DNA from: Bacteroidota bacterium
GTDB lineage: Bacteria > Bacteroidota > Bacteroidia > NS11-12g > UBA955
NCBI GenBank assembly: GCA_018333525.1
Contig: JAGXTF010000080.1
Location: 1-56,599, forward strand
Direction: 5' to 3'
Length of the DNA: 56,599 nt
A program made the translations under genes and the position numbers. Shown piece by piece: positions 43,772 through 52,433 of this stretch. Below the pieces are notes generated by a model. That model saw only the letters and a program-made list of their open reading frames with translations, made no database searches and was not told the origin of the DNA. Each line of letters begins with the position of its first letter. Within the stretch, counting starts at the first letter, position 1.

Positions 43772-44476
43772 TTATTTAGAATTCCTGCCCAATACTTCAT
43801 CAATCATCCCATAGGCTTTTGCTTCTTCTGCAGTCATCCAGAAATCGCGGTCGCCATCCTTTTCAATTTCATCATAGCTTTTACCAGAGTGGTTTGCCAA
43901 AATATCGTATAGTTCTTTTTTGAGTTTATTGATTTCGCGATAAGTGATTTCTATGTCTGATGCCTGACCCTGAGCGCCACCCAAAGGCTGGTGAATCATT
44001 ATTCTGGAGTGGGGAAGTGCAGTTCTTTTACCTTTTTCTCCGGCTGCCATCAATACTGCTGCCATACTTGCAGCCATACCTGTACAAATGGTTGCCACAT
44101 CGCTGGTAATAAACTGCATGGTATCATAAATTGCCAAACCTGCATAAACACTTCCACCAGGGCTATTCACATAAATCTGAATATCGCGGTTTGGATTGGT
44201 GCTTTGTAAAAACAATAACTGGCCCATGATAATATTGGAGACATCTTCATAAATGGGAACACCCAAAAATATAATACGGTCCATCATCAGCCTGGAAAAG
44301 ATATCCATGGCTACTGCATTCATCTGTCTCTCCTCAATAATGTTCGGAGTCATTCCGGTGACATTGGGGACTATCATATTTCTGGGAACGGAAGCATCAA
44401 TGTATTTGTCTACATAAATGCTGTTCAGCCCCAGGTGTTTTACAGCGTACTTTCTAAATTCTTTTCCGTGATCCAT
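43772..44476 (-). CDS. clpP: ATP-dependent Clp protease proteolytic subunit
   Basis: This 234-residue serine protease forms the ClpXP barrel. The catalytic triad is S137 (TGMAASMAAV), H162 (MIHQP) and, by alignment, D211 in the segment before FWMTAEEA. IYVNSPGGSV and the GAQGQASDIEI loop are conserved. The N-terminal 40 residues extend beyond E. coli ClpP and may include a propeptide. The gene lies between tig (91 bp upstream, hairpin in the gap) and clpX (9 bp downstream). Confidence 0.97.
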   Translation of the reverse strand: MDHGKEFRKYAVKHLGLNSIYVDKYIDASVPRNMIVPNVTGMTPNIIEERQMNAVAMDIFSRLMMDRIIFLGVPIYEDVSNIIMGQLLFLQSTNPNRDIQIYVNSPGGSVYAGLAIYDTMQFITSDVATICTGMAASMAAVLMAAGEKGKRTALPHSRIMIHQPLGGAQGQASDIEITYREINKLKKELYDILANHSGKSYDEIEKDGDRDFWMTAEEAKAYGMIDEVLGRNSK

Positions 44477-44527
44477 TTGATTGTGTTTATTGGTTTAACA
44501 GTTTAGTGTTTCAATTGTTTAAAAGCC

Positions 44528-44542
44528 TCTGGTAAAACCAGA
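44528..44542 (-). terminator. Short hairpin between tig and clpP
   Basis: TCTGGT, AAA loop, ACCAGA forms a 6-bp stem. On the minus strand it is followed by GGCTTTT. It could be a weak terminator or attenuator in the tig-clpP gap; the stem is short, so confidence is low. Confidence 0.3.
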
Positions 44543-44566
44543 TTTATAAAACCCGAAAATGCAGTT

Positions 44567-45952
44567 TTATTCAGCGTGTTCGTGTTTGTGCGAATTTACG
44601 TGCTTGAAATAATCCTCCACTGAAATTTTTATGGGTTCCAGGGTTATCATATTTTTAACTGCGTCATAAGCTTTTCTGTAAATTACACGGTCTGCCATTT
44701 GCTGTACAAATTCTCTTTCTCCCATGCGTTGGTTGATGGTATTGTCCAGAAAATTATCATCAGGCATCATGGTTAGTCCATATTGGCGATATAATCCCAT
44801 GTAATAAATTCTCGCTTCTTCGCGAATGTCTGCTTCTGTTGGCTCAATATTGGCTGCTTCTGCAATTTTATCTACAACCAGTCTGCGGTGTAAAGCTGCT
44901 CTTTCCTGTGCATATTTTTCCTCAATATCTTCCGCGTTGTACTGTTCCGGTTTGGTCGCTACCAGCCAACGTTTTAAGAATTCGTCGGGCAATTGCATCT
45001 GGTGCTTGTCAAGAATCAAATGACCAATTTCATGATCCAGCCACAAATCGCTTTCATTCTTATAATAATTTTCGAGATTGGATTTTATTCTGGCTCTGTA
45101 TTCTTCTTCATTTGCAGGGAAATCCTCAGGACCAAATACTTCTTTATAATAATCTTCATTAATCTCTGCCATGGTGCGGCGTTTTATATCCGTAACCACC
45201 AATTCAAAATTCATGTTCAGGTCTTTAACTCCTTCTTTCTGAATTCCAAGAGTGTTGCTGATAACGGTATCATTGTTATTGAACAATTGAAAAATATTCA
45301 CCTGAAATTTGGCAGCTTTTGAAACGCCAATTAATGTTTGTTTCAATGCAGCATCTTCAATCAGGTTTGCAACCAGACTTGCAGGTTTCTCTGCAATACC
45401 TCCTTCGAATGCAACTCCTTCATCATTTAATTCGGTCAGGTTGCAATAGATGATGTCTTCTGCTTCAGAAACTTCCACATCTTCCATTTTACCATAACGC
45501 TTTCTCGCATATTCAATATCCTCATCAATTTCTTTTTCACCTACCTCAATTTGAAAATTGGTCAATTTGTCCTTGGCTGAAATATTCAACTCCAAAGCAG
45601 GAGCCAAACCCAGATCAAATGCAAATTTGAAATTTTCTTTACCTTCAATATCGATATCGCTTGGAACACGCTCGCTGGAAATGGGGTAACCCAAAATGTC
45701 CAGTTTGTTTTCCTGTATATATTCGTTTAATGCGTCGCTGGCTTTTTTCTGAATTTCATCTGCCAAAATGGATCTGCCATATAATTTCTTAACCATTCCA
45801 AGAGGTGCTTTACCTGGACGAAAACCTTTTACTGCAACATTTTTTTGAACCTTGCGCAGTTCTTTTTCTACATTCTCTTCGTAGTCTTGTTTTTCCAGAT
45901 CGATGATTACGGTTGTGTTCAAATCATCGAGTTTGTCTATTGATATATTCAC
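44567..45952 (-). CDS. tig: Trigger factor (peptidyl-prolyl cis-trans isomerase)
   Basis: This 461-residue ribosome-associated chaperone has the N-terminal ribosome-binding domain with GFRPGKAPLGMVKKLYG (the GFRxGKxP signature), the central FKBP-like region, and a C-terminal arm (about 250-430) that cradles nascent chains. The C-terminus is His/Glu-rich (HVNSHKHEHAE). The start codon is GTG at 45950-45952. The gene leads clpP and clpX on the same strand, the usual proteostasis order, though an internal hairpin may partly separate them. The FKBP part is divergent, as is common in Bacteroidota. Confidence 0.95.
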   Translation of the reverse strand: MNISIDKLDDLNTTVIIDLEKQDYEENVEKELRKVQKNVAVKGFRPGKAPLGMVKKLYGRSILADEIQKKASDALNEYIQENKLDILGYPISSERVPSDIDIEGKENFKFAFDLGLAPALELNISAKDKLTNFQIEVGEKEIDEDIEYARKRYGKMEDVEVSEAEDIIYCNLTELNDEGVAFEGGIAEKPASLVANLIEDAALKQTLIGVSKAAKFQVNIFQLFNNNDTVISNTLGIQKEGVKDLNMNFELVVTDIKRRTMAEINEDYYKEVFGPEDFPANEEEYRARIKSNLENYYKNESDLWLDHEIGHLILDKHQMQLPDEFLKRWLVATKPEQYNAEDIEEKYAQERAALHRRLVVDKIAEAANIEPTEADIREEARIYYMGLYRQYGLTMMPDDNFLDNTINQRMGEREFVQQMADRVIYRKAYDAVKNMITLEPIKISVEDYFKHVNSHKHEHAE

Positions 45953-46018
45953 GGTTGTGTTTCTTTATGAAATAATTGTGCCTTTGTTTTAAAAATGACA
46001 AATGGTCATATGGAACGC

Positions 46019-46044
46019 GAAATGAAGTCCTGGGACTTCATTTC
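46019..46044 (-). terminator. Perfect 12-bp hairpin just after tRNA-Leu
   Basis: GAAATGAAGTCC, two bases, GGACTTCATTTC. It begins 3 bp beyond the encoded CCA end of the tRNA. There is no T run on the minus strand, so it may act as a processing or 3'-end-forming hairpin rather than a classical terminator. Confidence 0.45.
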
Positions 46045-46047
46045 ATT

Positions 46048-46132
46048 TGGTGCACACGGAGGGACTCGAACCCACACACCTTTCGGCGCCAGATCCTAAG
46101 TCTGGTGCGGCTACCAATTACGCCACGTGTGC
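46048..46132 (-). tRNA. tRNA-Leu (anticodon TAG)
   Basis: The cloverleaf is readable on the minus strand: acceptor GCACACG pairs with CGTGTGC, a D-arm contains TTGGTAG, and the anticodon stem CCAGA/TCTGG encloses loop CTTAGGA with anticodon TAG. A long variable arm (type II, as expected for Leu) and T-loop TTCGAGT follow. Discriminator A and CCA are encoded. The T-stem (GTGGG/CCCTC) contains one T-T mismatch, which is unusual. Confidence 0.93.
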
Positions 46133-46225
46133 TTTTAGGATCTAAAATTGAGACAATCGGTACGAGAACCGCTCTCCCAAAGGGCTGCAAAGGTATTGAA
46201 ACAAAGCCGGATTTAAAACCCTGAA
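46133..46225. other. Intergenic region before tRNA-Leu
   Basis: No gene. A CGGT...ACCG hairpin-like word lies near 46158-46172. It would carry the tRNA promoter, which is not evident. Confidence 0.35.
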
Positions 46226-48526
46226 TTAAAAAAGAGTTACTTTATAGGTAAATTTCCTCTTATCGGCCAATTCTACCGTCACATTAAAAAAGTCTTTGTC
46301 GGTGAGTTTTTTGGTATCTATTTCCAATGTCATTACCAATGTATTCAACAACATACCGGGGATAGGGTCGTAGGTAACGCCATAAGACGGACTTTCTCCG
46401 TTTTTATCTGTAATGGTAACTTTGGCGTCTGTCAAATTCGCAGCCATGGAGAAACTCCATTTTTCAAATACCAGCATTTTCGGGCAATATCCTGCAGGAG
46501 GCCAAGCCACAAAATGGGTTTTGTAATAAGCGGAATCAGGTGCTCCACCCAGGTCTAAAAGCCAGAATACACTATTGTCTTCAGCGCTTCCAAAGCCCAT
46601 GTCCAATGCTTCCGGATTTAGAATGGACCTGCGATTCACAAGCTCGGCACTTTTGGAATCGTCCATAAAAATGGTAACACATTGCGCCGGATTGCTTTCT
46701 CTTATTCCCTGAGCAACGGCTACAGCTTCTTTGGCACCGTCGGTATAACACAAATGGGTTTCACGTGTTGGTTCCCTGGTAAACATGGGTTTGCCATAAA
46801 ACATAACCGCAGCTTCCTGACATTTCTGAACCCGTTCATGAGATAAATTCATGGGCAATTGAATCCCTGCATTTTGCCTGTAATAATTTACGCGATGCAA
46901 TACTCTGTACAGTGTGCTGTCAGGCAAGCGACCGGCACGGCATGAGGCTCCTTCGCCATTCCATCCGGTATTCGCATATTTTTTATTTTTAACAGTAGTA
47001 TAATAAATTCTGGTTTCAGAATATCTTTTTTGAAAGTCTGTCTTTACCAATTTTTGCTGGAGATAATCCAATTGTGTGGTTTGTGGAAATTCATTGCGCA
47101 AACGGTTAAAATAGGTCCAGCAATCGTACATTTTTTCTTCGGATATACTACTGTCTGTAATGGAAATTAAGTTCTTTTGCAACATTGGTTTCAATGTTTT
47201 ATCCAAGGGGAAATCTGCAATTACGGCATCGTTCATTTCCAATAAATTGGAAAGTTCTCCTCTGTGTCGTGGCTTTTTCATCCAGTTATTGAAATAGGCA
47301 AGCCTGTATTTTTTAAAATTTTTATTCCATGGAAATTCGCCTAATGCATCCGTATACATCATAGAAATTAGCCTTCTGGAAACAGAATCGGCCGGATTTT
47401 TCAAAAAACTCTCTGCAATTTTCTCTGTCCATTCCGGTACATTATTTACACGTACAAATAATTTCTTGAAACAAAATGGAACGGTATTTTTGGTATTTGT
47501 ACGCAGATAATAGTCCAGGCATTTAAATAAAAATAAATTGTAATCTGCAATTAAAAATTCATCGTATCCATTTTTAATACCGGACTTTACTTCTGTGTTC
47601 TTTGCTGCGTAAAACGCATCCATCAGGCTGTCTGCACCATCATACGGACGGGTTTGGGTAATCCCCATCAACTGGGTGAGATAATAATAATTTTGTTGTC
47701 TTAAAAAGAAGGAATCCGATGGGAAAAAAGTAAGACCCCGGTCTACCAAAGCAATAAAATCTGTAGTGAGTTCATACCGTCCCATTTCAATTAAAAAGGA
47801 TTTCAGAATACTGCTTTCATTGTAGGAAAGCACCCTGTTTTTGGGATAAACGGATAAACCCATTTCTGTATAAAAAAGAGCACTGTCAATCTGGTTTTTT
47901 CCCAGAAAATAATTGCTCATGATTTCAAATGGTTCACGAATAAAAGTACCATCCCCCCATCCTTCGGATTTTGCACCATAATTCCATCTGGTAACCTCTC
48001 TCAAAATGCGCAAGGCATCCATTTCCTTGTGGTCTCCCCAATAGCTCATTCCCAACATTCCAAAGGCGATCGTATCACCTGTAAGGTCGTAGCTGTTCTT
48101 ATACATTTGTATGGCTTTAGCCCAGCTATTTTTGGCGAAGTTTGCCATAGCTTCCCTGTTGTTGCGATCCACAATTTTCTGCATGGTAGCTTCATAATCC
48201 GCATAATAATTGTTTTCCTTGTCGTGTTGACGCGCTTTTACAGCACTCTTCACCGCATCTTTATCGTAGGAATATTTATCCCCCTGATATTTCGGATTCA
48301 GGCTCAATTCATATTCAGCACAGGCTTTCAGATAGTACCATTCAGCAGCGGTTTTGTCCTTGTCTATTCCTTTTTTCGCAGCGCTTAAAACCTTGCTGTA
48401 ACTCTTGGAGGCAAGTGATTTCCTCGCGGAGAGGATTTGTTTGTCTTGCGCAAATACAGTGGTAACGCCGTAAAGCATAATGGATACAAGAAGCCAGATT
48501 CTTTTGTTTATGGTTGGATGCATCAT
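46226..48526 (-). CDS. Secreted TPR-like protein with C-terminal CAP (SCP/PR1-like) domain
   Basis: This is a 766-residue exported protein with signal peptide (NKRIWLLVSIMLYGVTTVFA) and two tandem ATG starts (48526, 48523). The long helical region from about 30 to 500 shows TPR/SEL1-like pairs (AEWYYLKACAEYEL, WAKAIQMYKNSYDLTGD). From about 540 comes a segment like the CAP domain: VNYYRQNAGIQLPM, VQKCQEAAVMFYG, then HLCYTDGA and RRSILNPEALDMGFG, which parallels the CAP C-terminal strand. CAP proteins are extracellular and often bind lipids or act as proteases. The CAP call is by pattern and may be a divergent member. It is far longer than ordinary bacterial CAP proteins. Confidence 0.62.
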   Translation of the reverse strand: MMHPTINKRIWLLVSIMLYGVTTVFAQDKQILSARKSLASKSYSKVLSAAKKGIDKDKTAAEWYYLKACAEYELSLNPKYQGDKYSYDKDAVKSAVKARQHDKENNYYADYEATMQKIVDRNNREAMANFAKNSWAKAIQMYKNSYDLTGDTIAFGMLGMSYWGDHKEMDALRILREVTRWNYGAKSEGWGDGTFIREPFEIMSNYFLGKNQIDSALFYTEMGLSVYPKNRVLSYNESSILKSFLIEMGRYELTTDFIALVDRGLTFFPSDSFFLRQQNYYYLTQLMGITQTRPYDGADSLMDAFYAAKNTEVKSGIKNGYDEFLIADYNLFLFKCLDYYLRTNTKNTVPFCFKKLFVRVNNVPEWTEKIAESFLKNPADSVSRRLISMMYTDALGEFPWNKNFKKYRLAYFNNWMKKPRHRGELSNLLEMNDAVIADFPLDKTLKPMLQKNLISITDSSISEEKMYDCWTYFNRLRNEFPQTTQLDYLQQKLVKTDFQKRYSETRIYYTTVKNKKYANTGWNGEGASCRAGRLPDSTLYRVLHRVNYYRQNAGIQLPMNLSHERVQKCQEAAVMFYGKPMFTREPTRETHLCYTDGAKEAVAVAQGIRESNPAQCVTIFMDDSKSAELVNRRSILNPEALDMGFGSAEDNSVFWLLDLGGAPDSAYYKTHFVAWPPAGYCPKMLVFEKWSFSMAANLTDAKVTITDKNGESPSYGVTYDPIPGMLLNTLVMTLEIDTKKLTDKDFFNVTVELADKRKFTYKVTLF

Positions 48527-48589
48527 TTTAAGCGGTTTGGCAAAATAAAGAATTCCGAATTAAAGGCAATTGCAATGTGCATAAATACG

Positions 48590-50470
48590 TCATGAAGATA
48601 ACTCAATCCAGCGATTCATATATGTTTCATGTTCCGCATCCAGCCTTTGTAATTCGGCACTCCACTGTATCAATTCTTCATGGTCTGCACTTCCCTGGTC
48701 TAAAAGTTGAAGCAATGCCTTCTTTCTTTCTTCAATTACATTCATTTTATTTTCTGCCTCTTCCAATTCCCTTTGTTCCTTAAAACTGAGTTTCCCTTTG
48801 GGTTTATTTTCTGTTTTTTTATCCGGAACCGCCGATTCTTTTTTCTGTTCCGCCTTTGTCTCTTGTTTTTTCAGGGCTTTCCATTCTTTATAATCCGTGT
48901 AATTGCCTGGAAAATCCATAATTCCACCATCACCGGTAAAAACAAAAACATGGTCTGCAACTCTGTCCATAAAATATCTGTCATGGCTTACCAAAACTAC
49001 CGATCCCCTGAAGTTCTCCAAAAATTCTTCCAATACATTCAGGGTTTCAATATCCAGATCATTGGTAGGTTCATCTAAAACGAGAAAATTGGGATTTTGC
49101 AACAATATCTTCAATAGTTGTAACCTTTTCCTTTCTCCTCCACTCAATTTTTGAATCAATTTGTATTGATCCTGAGGAGGAAACTTAAAACGCGTTAGAA
49201 ACTGGCTGGCTGAAACTTTGGACCCATCTGCAAGTTCAATATTCGGAGCAATATCATTCACCACGTCAATTAATCTTTTGTTCATTTCGGTAGCCGGTAA
49301 ATCTTCTTCCTGGCTGTAATAACCTATTGCAGTATTTTCTCCAATAACTACATCTCCTTTGTCAGGATGCAATTGGCCTGTAAGCAAACGCAATAATGTG
49401 GTTTTACCACATCCGTTCTGACCGATGATTCCTACCTTTTCTCCCTTTTGAAAATAATGTCTGAAATGGTCAATAATTGTTTTTTCGCCAATTGTTTTTC
49501 CAATTCCCCGGGCTTCTAAAATCTTACCGCCCTGCCTTCGGTCTTTAATTTCCAGTTGAATTTTTTCATCCGTTTTTTTACCGCTTATTTTTTCTTTTAA
49601 ATCTTCAAATGCAGTTATTCTGGATTTGGATTTGGTACCTCTGGCTTTTGGCATGCGGCGCATCCATTCCAGTTCTTTCCGAAACAAATTCTTGTCTTTT
49701 TCCAATTCTGCTGCCATATTTTCTTCTCTTTCACTTTTCTTTTCCAGAAAATAGGCATAGTTGCCGGAGTATTTATACAGATTTCCTCTTTCCAACTCAA
49801 TAATCTGATTGGAAATTCCATCCAGGAAATAGCGATCATGGGTTACCACCAAAAGGGTTTCAAATTGGTCATGTATCAGTTGCTGCAACCACTCTACCGT
49901 ATCCATATCCAAATGGTTGGTAGGCTCATCCAAAATGAGCACATCCGGTTCCTCCGCCAGAATTTTTGCAAGAGCCACTCGTTTTTTTTGTCCCCCACTC
50001 AAATATTTTACAGCTTGATGCATCAAATCACCAATTCCCAATCTGGAAATAATTTCCTTTACCCGGGCTTCATAGCTCCAAGCATCGTGTAAATGCATAT
50101 CTGTAGAAATTACATCCAGTTTTTTGAGGTATTCTTCTGAATCATCGGCATGTTCCAGAAGTGCCTCGTATTCTTTAATTAGTCCGGTAAGCTTGTGTTT
50201 ATTGTTGAATACGTTGTCGAATACATCCTTTTCTTCTTCCAACTCCGGATTTTGCCCCAGATAACCAATATTGGTTTCTTTTCGCACGCTCACATTACCG
50301 GTTTCAGGGGGCATTATTCCTGCAAGTATTTTTAACAGCGTGCTTTTGCCTGTACCATTTACACCTATCAGGCCAAATTTATCGCCTTTGGAAATCCCGA
50401 AATTGAGGTTGGTAAATAGTATTTTATCTCCTGCACTGTAAGAAATATTATCGGCCGAAAGCAAGTTCAC
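48590..50470 (-). CDS. ABC-F family ATPase (Uup/EttA-like)
   Basis: This 626-residue soluble protein has two ABC ATPase domains in one chain without membrane segments. The first has GVNGTGKST, LSGGQKKRVAL and LDEPTNHLD; the second has GQNGCGKTT, LSGGERKRLQL and LDEPTNDLD. The inter-domain linker (residues about 235-300) is charged, and the C-terminal 90 residues form a Lys/Glu-rich coiled coil of Uup type. ABC-F proteins act on ribosomes (translation regulation, stalled ribosomes) or, for Uup, on branched DNA. No antibiotic resistance role is implied. The start codon is GTG (50468-50470). Confidence 0.92.
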   Translation of the reverse strand: MNLLSADNISYSAGDKILFTNLNFGISKGDKFGLIGVNGTGKSTLLKILAGIMPPETGNVSVRKETNIGYLGQNPELEEEKDVFDNVFNNKHKLTGLIKEYEALLEHADDSEEYLKKLDVISTDMHLHDAWSYEARVKEIISRLGIGDLMHQAVKYLSGGQKKRVALAKILAEEPDVLILDEPTNHLDMDTVEWLQQLIHDQFETLLVVTHDRYFLDGISNQIIELERGNLYKYSGNYAYFLEKKSEREENMAAELEKDKNLFRKELEWMRRMPKARGTKSKSRITAFEDLKEKISGKKTDEKIQLEIKDRRQGGKILEARGIGKTIGEKTIIDHFRHYFQKGEKVGIIGQNGCGKTTLLRLLTGQLHPDKGDVVIGENTAIGYYSQEEDLPATEMNKRLIDVVNDIAPNIELADGSKVSASQFLTRFKFPPQDQYKLIQKLSGGERKRLQLLKILLQNPNFLVLDEPTNDLDIETLNVLEEFLENFRGSVVLVSHDRYFMDRVADHVFVFTGDGGIMDFPGNYTDYKEWKALKKQETKAEQKKESAVPDKKTENKPKGKLSFKEQRELEEAENKMNVIEERKKALLQLLDQGSADHEELIQWSAELQRLDAEHETYMNRWIELSS

Positions 50471-50570
50471 AGGGCAAAGGTAGGGATTGCTTTGCTAGCA
50501 GAAGTGGAAAGACGGAATAAATACAAGGATAAATGCGGGGAAAAATATTTAATTTTACCCCCAAAAAATA

Positions 50571-51572
50571 ATGAGAAAAATACAATTACTTCTGTTGGTT
50601 TTTTGTTTTCAGTCCATTTCTGATTTAAGATCACAAAGCACATTGCCTGAAATATCCCTGAACTATTCTGTTTATACCTCACCTTCGGTAACCCAGGGAA
50701 TTCCATTTTTTGCTTCTTATACCAAAGATAGTGCTGTATTGGATTCCATTATTCTCAGTGAATCATACTACACAGTATATCGAACCCGGTATGTTTCTGC
50801 AACAAATTACACTATGGATACTTTCTTATTAAAGCAAAATAAAGACAATTTATTTTTTACAGGTAAAATACCGCACAGTGCGAATTCAACTGCTGCATAT
50901 GTTCAGGACAAAATGATTTTTGACTTTAGCAAAGCTAAGGGGGATACAGTTTCGGTGAATTTGAATCCATCGGACGCGGCTACCAGTGACAGGTATCTGG
51001 TTGACAGCGTAAAATATTTAAAATACAAGGATGGAAAAGCGCATAAAACCATTTATTATCATTGGATAGAAAATAATTATTTTCAAAACAGTTTTCAATT
51101 TTCTGATAAAAACTATGCCATGCAGGGGATTGGATTTTCATGTGGATTTATTCCAATCAACACCACGTCAGAATATCAGAATAAATGCTCCGGATTTATT
51201 TTGCAATGTGAAGCTGATACGGAAAGATACCACCACAATATCGGGTTTTTAAAGAATGCCCCTTTTCATTATTGTGGAAACGACAAAGTATTTCGCGACA
51301 GCTTTTTTCATTTGGTTTCTCTAGGAAAAAAGTCTTTTGAAAAGCCTCAAATAAAAGTATTTCCCAATCCTTCTTCTTCCGGATTTACCATTGCCAGCGT
51401 GGAAGAAGGTACTGTATATGAAATTTATTCATTAACAGGAGCAAAATTGGAAATGGGAACGGTAAAAATTGGAAATATTATTGGCAATAATTTGCCGGCA
51501 GGGACATTCCAATTGCGTGTGATAACGCAACAAGGAATTGTGTATTCGAAATTAATGGTGATTAGGGAATAG
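50571..51572 (+). CDS. T9SS-secreted protein of unknown function
   Basis: This 333-residue exported protein has signal peptide MRKIQLLLLVFCFQSI followed by a beta-rich body with many Tyr, Ser and Thr. The last 75 residues (KVFPNPSSSGFTI, YEIYSLTGAKLEMG, LPAGTFQLRVITQQGIVYSKLMVIRE) form a type A sorting domain. It is probably displayed on or released from the cell. It resembles the common Bacteroidota T9SS proteins of unknown function; the body matches nothing I recognise. It stands alone, with a GC-rich hairpin 4 bp beyond the stop. Confidence 0.75.
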   Translation: MRKIQLLLLVFCFQSISDLRSQSTLPEISLNYSVYTSPSVTQGIPFFASYTKDSAVLDSIILSESYYTVYRTRYVSATNYTMDTFLLKQNKDNLFFTGKIPHSANSTAAYVQDKMIFDFSKAKGDTVSVNLNPSDAATSDRYLVDSVKYLKYKDGKAHKTIYYHWIENNYFQNSFQFSDKNYAMQGIGFSCGFIPINTTSEYQNKCSGFILQCEADTERYHHNIGFLKNAPFHYCGNDKVFRDSFFHLVSLGKKSFEKPQIKVFPNPSSSGFTIASVEEGTVYEIYSLTGAKLEMGTVKIGNIIGNNLPAGTFQLRVITQQGIVYSKLMVIRE

Positions 51573-51575
51573 GGC

Positions 51576-51646
51576 GGTTTGGGGCGCTTCCTGCAGGAAG
51601 CGCCAAGGTCCCAAACCCGTAACTCGCCGGCCTGCTCCGGTTTTTT
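51576..51646 (+). terminator. GC-rich hairpin element after the T9SS gene
   Basis: A perfect 22-bp palindrome at 51583-51604 (arms GGCGCTTCCTG / CAGGAAGCGCC) is flanked by GGTTTGG (51576-51582) and CCAAACC (51611-51617). A small CCGG...CCGG stem followed by six T (51641-51646) completes it. The second part could terminate the upstream transcript. The long palindrome is GC-richer than its surroundings and may be a dispersed repeat. Confidence 0.5.
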
Positions 51647-51692
51647 GTCATCCATAATTATTTGTTAGATTTGGGATAAAAAGGAATAGAAA

Positions 51693-52433
51693 TTATTTCA
51701 ATTTCACATAAATATGTTTGATGTTCTTATTCGCGGCTTCTCTTTCGTCGATAATAAATTTATTGGTACTTTTAATAAGTGGCAATAATTTTTGAAAGCC
51801 ATAATTTCTTGCATCAAAATCCGGTTTTTTCCTAAGGATGAAATTACCGAGTTCTCCCAAAAAAGCCCATCCGCTTTCATCTGCCAGGTCGTTTACGCTT
51901 TCTGAAAGCAGCTCAATGAGTTCATTATCCACTTTGTTTAAAGGTGATGATTCTGGTTTTGCGGGTGACTTTTTGGTGTATTCTTTATTCGGTTTTGTAT
52001 TTGCTTTTAATATTTCTATATAAAGAAATTTATCGCATGCAGTAATAAAAGGTTTGGGAGTTTTCTTTTCGCCAATGCCTATTACCTTCATACCTGCTTC
52101 GCGCAGTCTGGTTGCCAATCTGGTAAAATCACTGTCGGATGAAACAATGCAAAAGCCGTCTACTCTTTCGCTATAGAGAATATCCATGGCGTCGATAATC
52201 AGGGCGCTGTCGCTGGAATTTTTACCAACGGTATAGCTGTATTGTTGAATCGGGGTAATTGCATGTTCCAGCAAAACGCTTTTCCAGCCGGTTAAAGTGG
52301 GTTTTGTCCAGTCGGCATAAATTCGTTTTATAGTAGGTGTTCCATTTTTAGAAACTTCTTCCAGCATTTCGCGTATGGAAGCATATGGCACATTGTCGGC
52401 ATCAATAAGAACCGCAAGTCTAAGGTCGTTCAT
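51693..52433 (-). CDS. NYN (PIN-like nuclease) domain protein with C-terminal OST-HTH/LOTUS domain
   Basis: This is a 246-residue soluble protein. Residues 1-150 form the NYN domain (LabA/DUF88-type PIN fold): LAVLIDADN at the start, KNSSDSALIIDAMDILY, and IVSSDSDFTRLATRLREAG carry the conserved acidic residues that bind metal. Residues about 165-245 (NELIELLSESVNDLADESGWAFLGELGNFI...YGFQKLLPLI) match the OST-HTH/LOTUS fold, an RNA-binding winged helix. The two together suggest RNA binding and cleavage. It is monocistronic; no defence genes are near. A signal peptide is absent. A known family architecture, but its target is not known. Confidence 0.82.
   Translation of the reverse strand: MNDLRLAVLIDADNVPYASIREMLEEVSKNGTPTIKRIYADWTKPTLTGWKSVLLEHAITPIQQYSYTVGKNSSDSALIIDAMDILYSERVDGFCIVSSDSDFTRLATRLREAGMKVIGIGEKKTPKPFITACDKFLYIEILKANTKPNKEYTKKSPAKPESSPLNKVDNELIELLSESVNDLADESGWAFLGELGNFILRKKPDFDARNYGFQKLLPLIKSTNKFIIDEREAANKNIKHIYVKLK

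Noticed and set aside
46140-46200. Possible tRNA-like fragment before tRNA-Leu
   Set aside because: A CGGT...ACCG word and a TGGGAGAGCGG-like stretch recall a tRNA D-arm, but no acceptor, anticodon or T-arm can be formed.
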